A stretch of DNA of 64,000 nt, from assembly GCA_965229335.1 (NCBI GenBank), contig OZ245874.1, positions 4,340,001 to 4,404,000 of the forward strand. The letters are read 5' to 3'. This document shows positions 30,838 to 39,322 of the stretch, in pieces (position 1 is the stretch's first letter; every line of letters starts with the position of its first letter). The DNA is from JAFKFH01 sp017307375. Lineage in GTDB: Bacteria; Pseudomonadota; Alphaproteobacteria; Ferrovibrionales; Ferrovibrionaceae. The notes below the pieces were generated by a model, which was not told where the DNA came from, did not search any database, and saw only the letters and a program-made list of their open reading frames with translations. The position numbers were made by a program, and so were the translations under genes.

Positions 30838-31683
30838 TCAGGCGGCGTTCTGGACCCCGGGCAGGCGCAGGGCGTTGATCAGCCCGCGCACCTCCTGGCG
30901 GGCCGCGACATGGCTGAGCGACATGTCGACCCCGGCATTGGGATCGTCGAGGTCGAGCAGGGTCAGGCCGTTCAGGAACAGTTCGCGGTAGATCACCCGC
31001 TCGGCCAGCCCCGGCGCCACCCGGAAGCCGACGCGGGGGGCCAGCTTTTCCAGCACCCCGGCGATGCGGCGCTTGTTCTTGGCGTCGACATGGCTGAGGC
31101 GGTTGCGCATCACCAGCCAATCGACCTGGTGGCGATCGCGCGCATAGCGCTGCTTGCGCTGTTCCCACACCATCGCCGCATATTGCGACGGGCGGATCAC
31201 GTTCAGCGTCTCGGGGTTCAGCTCGGCCAGCAGGTCGAGGTCGATGAAGCTGTCGTTCATCGGGGTGATCAGCGTGTCGGCGAACGAATGGCCCAGCCGC
31301 GACAGCGGGTTGTCCGATCCCGGGCAATCCAGGATCATGAAATCGGCGGTCTCGGCCATCCGCCCCAGCGCCTCGCGGAACCGGTTGGCCTCGTCGGCGA
31401 TCACGTCGGCGACCACGGCCTCCTTGGAGGCGGCGACGAAATCGAACTCCGGCATCGGCAGGGTGACGCCGTTGCGCTCGCAGAACGCCTTGCGATTCTG
31501 GAAATAGCGCCACAGCGTGCGCTGGCGGCTGTCGAGGTCGAGCACGCCGACCCGGAAGCCCGCACGCAGCAGGGCGACCGCGACATGCATTGCCGTCGTC
31601 GACTTTCCCGACCCGCCCTTTTCATTGCCGACGACGATGGCATGGCACCCGGCCGGCCCCGGCGTCCGCGACTCGTTGGTCAT
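30838..31683 (-). CDS. mipZ: division-plane positioning ATPase MipZ
   Basis: A 281-residue deviant-Walker P-loop ATPase of the ParA/MinD superfamily. The deviant Walker A is IVVGNEKGGSGKSTTAMH, followed by VLDLDSRQRTLWRYFQNR, which is diagnostic of MipZ, and Walker B-like FMILDCPGSDNP. In Caulobacter MipZ forms a bipolar gradient on DNA via ParB and blocks FtsZ polymerisation away from midcell. The start MTNESRT at 31683 was chosen over an upstream ATG as it fits the family. It heads the mipZ - VWA-like - J-protein operon. Confidence 0.94.
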   Translation of the reverse strand: MTNESRTPGPAGCHAIVVGNEKGGSGKSTTAMHVAVALLRAGFRVGVLDLDSRQRTLWRYFQNRKAFCERNGVTLPMPEFDFVAASKEAVVADVIADEANRFREALGRMAETADFMILDCPGSDNPLSRLGHSFADTLITPMNDSFIDLDLLAELNPETLNVIRPSQYAAMVWEQRKQRYARDRHQVDWLVMRNRLSHVDAKNKRRIAGVLEKLAPRVGFRVAPGLAERVIYRELFLNGLTLLDLDDPNAGVDMSLSHVAARQEVRGLINALRLPGVQNAA

Positions 31684-31788
31684 GGACTCGTGTCTCCCCT
31701 CCGCCTTCGCCACCATGGATAGGCAGGCGGCGATTTATGGTCAACAAAACCTTGACGGACCGGGCCGGGGCCGGCCAGGGTCCGCGCC

Positions 31789-32889
31789 ATGGTCGATGAA
31801 GTCGAATGCGTGGTCGTGGGGGCGGGCGTGGTCGGGCTGGCCATCGCCCGGGCCGAGGCGCTGGCCGGCCGCGAGGTGGTGATCCTGGAGGCGGAGGGCC
31901 AGTTCGGCACCGCCACCTCGGCGCGCAATTCCGAAGTGATCCACGCCGGCATCTACTACCCGCCGGGCAGCCTGAAGGCGCGCCTCTGCGTCGCCGGCCG
32001 GCGCCTGCTCTATCCCTATTGCGAATCGAGAGGCATCGCGCACAAGCGGATCACCAAGCTGCTGGTCGCCTGCTCGGGCGACGAACTGCCCAAGCTCGCC
32101 GCCTATGCCGAAACCGCCGCCCGCAACGGCCTGACCGGACCGGACGAGGCGCTGCGGCCGCTGACCGGGGCTGAAGCCCGGGCGCTCGAGCCCGCCTTGG
32201 CCTGCGAGGCGGCGATGCTGTCGCCTTCGACCGGCATCATCGACAGCCACGGGCTGATGCTGAGCTATCTCGGCGAGGCCGAGGGCGCCGGGGCGATGAT
32301 CGCCTATCGCGCGCCGGTCGATGCCGTGGCCCGCGACGGCGCGGGTTTCCGCCTGACCGTCGGCGGCGAGGCCGCAACCGAGATCGCCTGCCGCCGGCTG
32401 ATCAATGCCGCGGGGCTCGGCGCCCCCGCCCTCGCCCGGCTGATCGGCGGCGTCGAGGTGCCGCGGCAATACTACGTCCGCGGCTGCTATTTCACCCTGG
32501 CCGGGCGCAGCCCGTTCGGCCGGCTGATCTATCCGATGCCGTCGCATGCCGGCCTCGGCGTGCACATCACCGTCGATCTCGGGGGCCAGGCCAAGTTCGG
32601 GCCCGATACCGAGTATATCGAGGCGATCGACTACACCGTCGATCCCGCCCGCGCCGATGGCTTCTACGCCGAGATCCGCCGCTACTGGCCCGACCTGCCG
32701 GATGGCGCGCTGGCCCCGGGCTATGCCGGCATCCGCCCCAAGCTGCAGGGTCCGGCCGACCCGGTCAGAGACTTCGTCATCGCCGGGCCGGAAACCCATG
32801 GCGTGCCGGGCCTCGTCAACCTCTTCGGTATCGAAAGCCCGGGCCTGACCTCGTCGCTGGCGATCGCGGAGATGGTCGCAAGCCTCTGA
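31789..32889 (+). CDS. FAD-dependent oxidoreductase of the DAO family (L-2-hydroxyglutarate dehydrogenase LhgO-like)
   Basis: A 366-residue flavoprotein with the N-terminal dinucleotide-binding motif CVVVGAGVVGLAIARAEA and the sequence ATSARNSEVIHAGIYYPPGS that is characteristic of L-2-hydroxyglutarate dehydrogenases. The C-terminal GYAGIRPKLQGP also fits. It likely oxidises L-2-hydroxyglutarate to 2-oxoglutarate, a metabolite-repair reaction; related substrates cannot be excluded. It is divergent from mipZ and followed by an exporter gene 68 bp later. Confidence 0.87.
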   Translation: MVDEVECVVVGAGVVGLAIARAEALAGREVVILEAEGQFGTATSARNSEVIHAGIYYPPGSLKARLCVAGRRLLYPYCESRGIAHKRITKLLVACSGDELPKLAAYAETAARNGLTGPDEALRPLTGAEARALEPALACEAAMLSPSTGIIDSHGLMLSYLGEAEGAGAMIAYRAPVDAVARDGAGFRLTVGGEAATEIACRRLINAAGLGAPALARLIGGVEVPRQYYVRGCYFTLAGRSPFGRLIYPMPSHAGLGVHITVDLGGQAKFGPDTEYIEAIDYTVDPARADGFYAEIRRYWPDLPDGALAPGYAGIRPKLQGPADPVRDFVIAGPETHGVPGLVNLFGIESPGLTSSLAIAEMVASL

Positions 32890-32957
32890 CCGTCACCCGT
32901 GACAGCGGCCGGCTCCGCCGCTACTGTCCCGGGCTTCCAGTACCCCAGGTAGAGTTC

Positions 32958-34136
32958 ATGCAGTCCTCCCAAGTCCGGCTGACCCTGCTGCTCGGCGCGC
33001 TGACCGCGTTCGCGCCGCTTTCGATCGACATGTACCTGCCGGCCTTTCCCGCGCTGGCCACCTATTTCCGGGCCGATGCGACGGGCATCCAGCTCACCCT
33101 CTCCGCCTTCTTCATCGGCCTGGCCGCCGGCCAGGTGCTCTACGGCCCGGCCTCCGACCGTTTCGGGCGCAAGCGGCCGCTCTATTTCGGCCTGGCCCTG
33201 TTCATCGTCGCCTCGATCGGCTGCGCGCTGGCCACCTCGCTCGACGCGCTGATCGTCTGGCGGTTCCTGCAGGCGATCGGCGGCTGCGCCGGCATGGTGA
33301 TCTCGCGCGCGGTGGTCCGCGACTGCTACGATGCCCAGGGGTCGGCCAAGGTCTATTCGCAACTGATGCTGGTGATGGGCGTGGCACCGATCGTCGCCCC
33401 GGCGCTGGGCGCCCAGGTGATGGCCTGGCTGGGCTGGTCGTCGCTGTTCTGGTCGCTGGCCCTGTTCGGGGCGATCTGCGCGGTGGCGGCGATCGCCACC
33501 CTGCCGGAGACGCTGAAGCCCGCCGACCGCCATGGCGGCGGCATCGGCCACACGCTGAAAGGTTTCGCCGCGCTGTTCCGGGACCGCCAGTTCCTCGGGC
33601 TTGCCCTGGTCGGCGGCTTCGCCTCGGCGCTGCTGTTCGCCTACATCGCCGGGTCGCCCTTCGTGTTCATCAGCCGGCTGGGGCTGACCCCGGATCACTT
33701 CGGCTGGCTGTTCGGGGCCAATGCCGTCGGGCTGATCGGCGCGTCGCAGCTCAACCACCGGCTGCTCGGCCGCCGGTCGCTGCGCCAGGTGTTGCGCTGG
33801 GCGGTCACCGCCGAGGTCGTCGCCGTACTGGCGCTGCTGGCCGCGGCGATCCTCGCCCCCGGCCTCGTGACCGTCGGCGTGCCGCTGTTCGTCTGCCTCG
33901 CCCTGCTCGGCTTCATCATGCCGAATGCCGGGGCCGCGGCGATGGCGGCAGCCGGCCGCCAGGCGGGCAGCGCGTCGGCGCTGCTCGGCACCATCCAGTT
34001 CAGCCTGGGGGCGGTGGCCGGCGGCCTGGTCGGCGCCGGCAATGGCGGCGGGGTGGTGGCGATGGCGGTGGTCGTCGCGGTCTGCGGCCTGTGCGCCCGC
34101 ACCGCGCTGTGGTTTACCGAACGACGCGCCGGCTAG
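32958..34136 (+). CDS. Bcr/CflA family multidrug efflux MFS transporter
   Basis: A 392-residue inner-membrane transporter with 12 predicted segments. The family N-terminus LTAFAPLSIDMYLPAFPALA, the loop 2-3 motif GPASDRFGRKRPLYFG and the segment-5 antiporter motif with LMLVMGVAPIVAPALGAQ are all present. Members export drugs or sulfonamides with proton exchange; the real substrate is unknown. The 3' end overlaps the convergent pentapeptide-repeat gene by 4 bp. Confidence 0.92.
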   Translation: MQSSQVRLTLLLGALTAFAPLSIDMYLPAFPALATYFRADATGIQLTLSAFFIGLAAGQVLYGPASDRFGRKRPLYFGLALFIVASIGCALATSLDALIVWRFLQAIGGCAGMVISRAVVRDCYDAQGSAKVYSQLMLVMGVAPIVAPALGAQVMAWLGWSSLFWSLALFGAICAVAAIATLPETLKPADRHGGGIGHTLKGFAALFRDRQFLGLALVGGFASALLFAYIAGSPFVFISRLGLTPDHFGWLFGANAVGLIGASQLNHRLLGRRSLRQVLRWAVTAEVVAVLALLAAAILAPGLVTVGVPLFVCLALLGFIMPNAGAAAMAAAGRQAGSASALLGTIQFSLGAVAGGLVGAGNGGGVVAMAVVVAVCGLCARTALWFTERRAG

Positions 34137-35368
34137 CGCCGGACGCCCTGGTCGAACTGGGCGCCGTCGAGGATGCAGCCGATCATGTCGGCACCGGTCA
34201 GGTTCGCCCGCAGGAAACGCGCGCCGGCGCAATTGGCGTCGCGCAGGAACGAGCCGGCCAGGCTCGCCTCGGTGAAGTCGGCGTCCGACAGCATCGTCGG
34301 CCAGCGCCGCCCGGTGGCATCGCCGTCGGGCGTGCGGATGGCGACCGAACCGAACTGGGCGCGGTCGAGCACCGCGCGCACGAAACTCGCCTTCGCGAAG
34401 TTCGACCCGGAAATGTCGGCGAAGGCGAGCCGGGCGTTGTTGAGGATGGCGCCGGTGAAGTCGGCCAGCATCACCCGGCTTTCACGCAGGTTCGTGCCGT
34501 CGAGCTTCGCCGCCCGGAACGACGCGCCCGAGAGATCGAGGCAGGACAGGTCGAGGCCGGAGAGATCGACCCCGTCGAACACCGCCCGCGTGCCGGTGCG
34601 GCCGTCCGACGTGATCCATTCGGCGTGCTGCCGGATGCAGGCGTCGATCGCCTCGGGCAAGGCCCGCTCGCCCTTCATGCAGACCGCGCCGGTCAGGTCG
34701 GTCCCGGTCAGGTCGCAGCGCGTCAGGTCGACATTGCGCAACGAGGCTTCGGTCAGCACGGCGCCCCGCAAACGGGCGCCGGTCAGATCGGCGCCGTCCA
34801 GTACCGCCTTCTGCAACTTGGCGCCCGTCAGATTGGCGCCGGTCAGGACGGCGCCCTTCAGATTGGCGGCACCCAGCGAGGCCTGGATCAGCGTCGCCTC
34901 GTTCATCTTGGCCCGCACCATCGACGCCCCGTCGAGCCGGGTGCGCGTCAGGTCGGCCTCGATCAACGTGGCGTCGTCGAAATTGGCGACGCGGTCGAAG
35001 GCCGGCGTTTCGTCCGGCAGGGCGATGCGGCCCGGCCGCAGGTCAGCGTCGACGAAGCGCGACCCGGACAGCCGCGCGTACTGGAAGATCGCGCCGCGCA
35101 GGTCGCAACGGTCGAAATTGGCGCGGTCCAGCAAGGCCTTGGTGAAGTCGGCGCCGAACAGGTCCGAGCCCTGGAACGACGAGGCGGTCATCGACGAGGC
35201 GCAGAAACGCGCCAGGGTCAGCACGGCGTCGTCGAGCACGACGTTGTTGAGCATCAGATTGGTGAAGTCGCCGTCGCGGCCCATGAACCGGCGTCCGGTC
35301 CGGGCCCGCACGTATTTCACGTGCTCCATCATTTCCCGCGCCAGGACGGACGGTACTTGGCGATACAT
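34133..35368 (-). CDS. pentapeptide-repeat protein
   Basis: A 411-residue protein built mostly of A(D/N)Lxx pentapeptide repeats, for example DLFGADFTKALLDRANFDRC and GAVLTGANLTGAKLQKAVLD, which fold as a right-handed quadrilateral beta-helix. Two breaks interrupt the helix: about residues 110-128 (ALPDETPAFDRVANF) and about 220-255 (CMKGERALPEAIDACIRQHA, then EWITSDGRTGTRAVF). The start MYRQVPSVLAREM at 35368 is followed by a short helical cap, without signal peptide. Some pentapeptide proteins mimic DNA and protect gyrase, but most have no known role, and nothing here singles out that function. Confidence 0.9.
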   Translation of the reverse strand: MYRQVPSVLAREMMEHVKYVRARTGRRFMGRDGDFTNLMLNNVVLDDAVLTLARFCASSMTASSFQGSDLFGADFTKALLDRANFDRCDLRGAIFQYARLSGSRFVDADLRPGRIALPDETPAFDRVANFDDATLIEADLTRTRLDGASMVRAKMNEATLIQASLGAANLKGAVLTGANLTGAKLQKAVLDGADLTGARLRGAVLTEASLRNVDLTRCDLTGTDLTGAVCMKGERALPEAIDACIRQHAEWITSDGRTGTRAVFDGVDLSGLDLSCLDLSGASFRAAKLDGTNLRESRVMLADFTGAILNNARLAFADISGSNFAKASFVRAVLDRAQFGSVAIRTPDGDATGRRWPTMLSDADFTEASLAGSFLRDANCAGARFLRANLTGADMIGCILDGAQFDQGVRR

Positions 35369-35503
35369 CGGCCGACTTTCTGGAAACCTGCCAAAACGCA
35401 AAAAGAGTGCAGCCCTGCGCCCCACCGCGCCGGCCACTTCGCGCTCCCCGGCAGACATGGTGAATTTTGGCTAAATTGGAGTCAAGTCGCGAGGCCGGCG
35501 GCG

Positions 35504-35803
35504 TCAGGAAAACTGGCGCAGCGCCACCACGGCCGCAACGCCCACGCCGACCGTGGCCAGCAACGGCAGCCGGGTCGCCGCCGCCGCGGTGACCACGGCC
35601 GCGACGGTTTCCTGCCAGCCGGTGGCCAGGACCGTCGGGGCGATCACCGCGACCAGCACCGCCGGCGGAATCGCGTCGAACGCAGCCTTGGCCCTGCCCG
35701 ACAGGCGGATGCGGCCGGCGGCGAAGAAGCCGGCGATCCGGGTCAGGTAGGTGACCGCGGCCATCGCCAGGATCGCCGCCAGGGCCAGCGGATCGATCGT
35801 CAT
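35504..35803 (-). CDS. azlD: AzlD family membrane protein (small subunit of a branched-chain amino acid exporter)
   Basis: A 99-residue protein with three or four membrane segments (ALAAILAMAAVTYLTRIAGF, AIPPAVLVAVIAPTVLATGW and ATRLPLLATVGVGVAAVVAL). The conserved YLTR and FDAIPPAVL are AzlD hallmarks. Together with AzlC it should export branched-chain or related amino acids. Its start overlaps the azlC stop by 4 bp (ATGA), so both subunits are co-translated. Confidence 0.92.
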   Translation of the reverse strand: MTIDPLALAAILAMAAVTYLTRIAGFFAAGRIRLSGRAKAAFDAIPPAVLVAVIAPTVLATGWQETVAAVVTAAAATRLPLLATVGVGVAAVVALRQFS

Positions 35804-36495
35804 GCCCGGTCGTCCGCGGGGGCGGCCAGGTAGGCCCCGCCAATTCCGGCCACGGCGCCTGCCGCGACATGCCAGGGTGGCCCGGCCAGAACATAGACCA
35901 GCGCGGATGCGACCGCCGAGGCGGCGATCGTCGCGGCGCTGACCCGGCCCTTCCAGAACCCGGCCGTCAGCCCGATGAACATCGCGGTGAAGGCGAAGTC
36001 GGCACCGAGCTGCCGCGGATCGCCCATCAGCGAACCGGCATAGGCGCCGATCACCGAGGTTGCGACCCAGGCGGCAGGCAACAGGCAGGTCAGGCCGAAC
36101 CAGTAGGCCGGGGTCACCTTGGCCCGGCCGGCATGACGCTCGGCCAGCGCCCAGGCCTCGTCGGTCAGCAGATGATAGCCGAACAGGCGCTGGGGCCAGG
36201 AAAAGCCGGCCATCTTCGGCCCGAGCGAAGCGCCCATCAGGATCATCCGGGCGTTGATCAGCATCGCCGAAAAGACCAGCGTCGCCACCGGCACCGGCTG
36301 GGTCCACAATTCCACCGCGGTGAACTGCGAGCCGCCGGCGAACACCAGCAGCGACATCAGGCCGATCTCCAGGACCGACAGCCCCTTGGCCGCCGCCAGG
36401 GCGCCGTAGAGCAGGCCGATCGGCACGGCGGCGACGATCACCGGCGCGATGTCGACGAGGCCCTGGCGGGCCTCGCGCGGGATCGCCCCGATCAT
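35800..36495 (-). CDS. azlC: AzlC family transporter (large subunit of a branched-chain amino acid exporter)
   Basis: A 231-residue integral membrane protein, normal for AzlC, with the signature VFAGGSQFTAVELW, the INARMILMGASLGPKMAG segment and the YHLLTDEAWALAE loop. It is the main subunit of the two-component AzlCD exporter in the inner membrane. The gene overlaps an AraC-type regulator upstream and azlD downstream, each by ATGA. The substrate (valine, leucine or an analogue such as azaleucine) is inferred from the family. Confidence 0.93.
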   Translation of the reverse strand: MIGAIPREARQGLVDIAPVIVAAVPIGLLYGALAAAKGLSVLEIGLMSLLVFAGGSQFTAVELWTQPVPVATLVFSAMLINARMILMGASLGPKMAGFSWPQRLFGYHLLTDEAWALAERHAGRAKVTPAYWFGLTCLLPAAWVATSVIGAYAGSLMGDPRQLGADFAFTAMFIGLTAGFWKGRVSAATIAASAVASALVYVLAGPPWHVAAGAVAGIGGAYLAAPADDRA

Positions 36496-37322
36496 GCCGC
36501 GACCGCGGCGCGGTAGCTGCCGGGGGTGACGCCGACGCGGGCCTTGAAGGCGCGGGTGAAATGGGCCTGGTCGCAGAACCCGGTGGCGGCGGCGACATCG
36601 GCCAGGCTGGCATCGCGCCGCCGCAGCAGGTGCCGGGCGGCGATGACCCGGCGGTTGACCAGATAGGCATGCGGGGTAAAGCCGGTATGGCGCCGAAACG
36701 CCCGGATCAGGTGATGCGAGGACAGCCCCGCGACGGCGGCGAGATCGGCCAGCCCGACATCCTCGGCATAGCGCGCGGCCATCATCGCCTCGGCGCGGGC
36801 CACCGGGCCGGACTCGTTGCCGACGGCGGCCGGCGCGATGGCGGCGTGACGGACCAGGCAGTGACCGTAGGCGCGCGCCAGCAATTCGTCGGCGGCGAGC
36901 GTATCCCCACCCTGCTCCAGCGCGCGATGCGCCGCCAGGAACAGCGCGGTTCCCGCCGGATCGCCGACGACGGGCGCGGCAAAGAACGGGGTGTCGGTCA
37001 CCCGTCGCCCGGAAATGTCCGAGGCGATCCGGCGCAGCAGCGCGACCGACGGATAGCTGTTGCGGTAGTGAATGCCGTGCTGGTCCGGATGGCCATCATG
37101 CACGTCGCCGGGATTGTGCAGCAGCAGATGCGCGGGGCCCGTCTCGTGGCGGCCGCCGCGCGCCGCCAGCCAGCCGCGGCCGGTGTGGATATTGCCGATC
37201 GTATAGGTGTCATGGGCATGCAGCGTGAAGCGCGGCCGCAGCAGCACGGCGGTCACGCATTCGAGAGCGTCGAAGCGATGGGTCGTGAAGAACTGGGCCC
37301 GTTCGGCAATTGGCGCTTCCAT
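36492..37322 (-). CDS. AraC family transcriptional regulator of azlCD
   Basis: A 276-residue regulator with an N-terminal cupin-type sensing domain (PRFTLHAHDTYTIGNIHTGR ... HLLLHNPGDVHDGHP) and a C-terminal double HTH (DVGLADLAAVAGLSSHHLIR and DASLADVAAATGFCDQAHFT, ending RVGVTPGSYR). It is the first gene of an operon with azlC and azlD (ATGA overlaps). AraC regulators are commonly found with azlCD, and this one probably activates the exporter in response to an amino acid. The ATG at 37320-37322 begins the domain. Confidence 0.9.
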   Translation of the reverse strand: MEAPIAERAQFFTTHRFDALECVTAVLLRPRFTLHAHDTYTIGNIHTGRGWLAARGGRHETGPAHLLLHNPGDVHDGHPDQHGIHYRNSYPSVALLRRIASDISGRRVTDTPFFAAPVVGDPAGTALFLAAHRALEQGGDTLAADELLARAYGHCLVRHAAIAPAAVGNESGPVARAEAMMAARYAEDVGLADLAAVAGLSSHHLIRAFRRHTGFTPHAYLVNRRVIAARHLLRRRDASLADVAAATGFCDQAHFTRAFKARVGVTPGSYRAAVAA

Positions 37323-37380
37323 GGTGTCCGTAATGTACCGGCCGGGCGCCGATGGTCTTGAACAAAATTGCGGCGCGCCC

Positions 37381-38586
37381 TCACCCCAGCCGGGCAGGCA
37401 GGGACAGGAAGCCGCGAAAACGTGCGCGGCCGCCGCGGACCGGCGGACCGTCGAGGGCGTAGTCCGGAAACCGGGCGAGGAACCGGCCGATCGCAATCCG
37501 CCCCTCGAGCCGCGCCAGGCTCATCCCGACGCACTGATGCGGCCCCTGGGCGAAGGCCAGATGGCGGTTGGGCTGCCGGCCGATGTCGAGCCGGTCGGGA
37601 TCGGGAAACTGCTCCGGATCGCGATTGCCGGCACCGATGCAGAGCGTCAGCCGGCTGCCGGCCGGCAGGTCGTGGCGGCCGAGCGTCACCGGCACAGTCG
37701 TCATGCGGTTGCCGAGCTGGTTGGAACTCTCGAAGCGGAGGAATTCCTCGATCGCGGTGCGGATCAGCTCGGGCTCGGCCAGCAGCCGCGCACGCTCGCC
37801 CGGCCAGGCGACCAGCAGTTCCAGCCCGTTGCCGATCAGGTTGGTCGTGGTCTCGTGCCCGGCATTCAGAATGAAGATGCAGTTCTGCAGCAGTTCAATT
37901 TCGCCGAGCCGTTCGCCATCGGCCTCGCCGGCGATCAGCCGGGTCAGCACGTCCTGGTCGGGATCGCCGGGCCGGCGGCGGCGATCGGCGACCAGGGTTT
38001 CGAGATAGGCGACGAAATCGCGCACCGCGGCATTGCCGCGCTCCATCTGTTCGGGCGTCAGCACCGGTTCCAGCGCCCCGAGGATCGCCAGCGACCAGTC
38101 GCGCAGCGGCCCGCGATCCGCATGGGGGACACCGAGCAGGTTGCCGATCACCTCGACCGGAATGGCGGCGGCAAAATCGTCGATCAGGTCGATCCGCCCC
38201 ATCGCCTCGGCCCGATCGAGCAGGCGGTCGACCAGCGCGGTCAGCGACGGCTCCATCGCCGCGATCGCCCGCGGCGTCAACGCGCCGGCGATCAGCCGCC
38301 GCACGCGGGTATGCAGCGGCGGATCGTTGAAGACGAGGCTGGTGGTGTGGTGCTGGAACAGCGGCGAGTCGCCATATTTCGGCGCGAACTCGACCTTCTT
38401 GTCCGACGAATAGCTGCGCACGTCCTTGTAGACGGCCTCGAGATCGGCATAGGCGGTCAGGAACCAGGACCCGTCGGGCATCGGCCGGACCGGATCCTCG
38501 GCGCGCAGCGCGCGATACCAGGGATAGGGATCGGCATAGAAATCGGGCGGCAGCGCCCGCAGGTCGAAGCCGCTGACGTCAGGCAT
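37381..38586 (-). CDS. cytochrome P450
   Basis: A 401-residue soluble bacterial P450. The oxygen-binding I-helix has NAGHETTTNLIGNGLELL, the K-helix ExxR is EEFLR, and the haem loop is FAQGPHQCVGMSLARLEG with the proximal Cys. It needs ferredoxin or another redox partner, none of which is adjacent. It is the last gene of an operon with a class II aldolase-like and a ketopantoate reductase-like gene, its start overlapping the aldolase stop by 8 bp. The substrate is unknown; the context points to a catabolic pathway under IclR control. Confidence 0.93.
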   Translation of the reverse strand: MPDVSGFDLRALPPDFYADPYPWYRALRAEDPVRPMPDGSWFLTAYADLEAVYKDVRSYSSDKKVEFAPKYGDSPLFQHHTTSLVFNDPPLHTRVRRLIAGALTPRAIAAMEPSLTALVDRLLDRAEAMGRIDLIDDFAAAIPVEVIGNLLGVPHADRGPLRDWSLAILGALEPVLTPEQMERGNAAVRDFVAYLETLVADRRRRPGDPDQDVLTRLIAGEADGERLGEIELLQNCIFILNAGHETTTNLIGNGLELLVAWPGERARLLAEPELIRTAIEEFLRFESSNQLGNRMTTVPVTLGRHDLPAGSRLTLCIGAGNRDPEQFPDPDRLDIGRQPNRHLAFAQGPHQCVGMSLARLEGRIAIGRFLARFPDYALDGPPVRGGRARFRGFLSLPARLG

Positions 38587-39322
38587 TGCGGTACCCGGGG
38601 TCCTTGTCGTCCATCCAGCGCATCATCGCGGCGAAAAGCATGTCGTTCTGCTCGCCCTTGCGGGCGGTCGCGGTGAACTGGTCGGCGGCCCGCTGCGCGA
38701 TCGCCGGTTCCGGCAGGGTCAGCCGCGCGCCGGAGGATTGCGCCGCGATCTGCACCTCGCAGGCGCGCTGCAGGTGGTAGAGCTCGGCGAAGGCATGGCC
38801 GACCGACGGACCGCAGGCCAGCAGGCCGTGATTGCGCAGGATCATCACGTTGCGGTCGCCGAGATTGGCGGCGAGCCGCCCGCGCTCCTCCCGGTCTAGG
38901 GTGATGCCCTCGAAATCGTGATAGGCCACGCGGCCGGTGTAGAACATCGCCGGGAACGACAGCGGCAGCAGGCCCTGCTCCTGGCAGGCCACGGCCATGC
39001 CGGCCGTGGTATGGGTATGCATCACGCAATGGGCATCGTCGCGCGCGGCGTGGATCGCCGAATGGACGATGAACCCGGCCGGATTGACCGGATGGCCGGC
39101 ATGGCCGACGACGTTGCCGTCGATGTCGATGCGCACCAGATTGCCGGCGGTGATCTCGCGATACATCAGCCCGAACGGGTTGATCAGGAAATGAGCCTCG
39201 GGCCCCGGCAGGCGCACGGTGATGTGGTTGTAGATCAGTTCGTGCCAGCCGAGCTGGTCGAACAGCCGGTAGGCGCAGGCCAGCTCGCAGCGCAGCCGGT
39301 ATTCCTCGTCGCCGAACTTCAT
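38579..39322 (-). CDS. class II aldolase/adducin family protein
   Basis: A 247-residue protein with the zinc-binding HTHTT motif (VMHTHTTAGMAVACQEQ) and the later His in ILRNHGLLACGPSVGHAFAE. The conserved N-terminal LIYNHITVRLPGPEAHFLIN is also present. Members cleave fuculose or ribulose phosphates, decarboxylate, or have unknown roles. The start (ATG 39322) overlaps the preceding stop (ATGA). It lies between the KPR-like gene and the P450 gene, and presumably acts on a hydroxylated C3-C6 intermediate. Confidence 0.88.
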   Translation of the reverse strand: MKFGDEEYRLRCELACAYRLFDQLGWHELIYNHITVRLPGPEAHFLINPFGLMYREITAGNLVRIDIDGNVVGHAGHPVNPAGFIVHSAIHAARDDAHCVMHTHTTAGMAVACQEQGLLPLSFPAMFYTGRVAYHDFEGITLDREERGRLAANLGDRNVMILRNHGLLACGPSVGHAFAELYHLQRACEVQIAAQSSGARLTLPEPAIAQRAADQFTATARKGEQNDMLFAAMMRWMDDKDPGYRNA

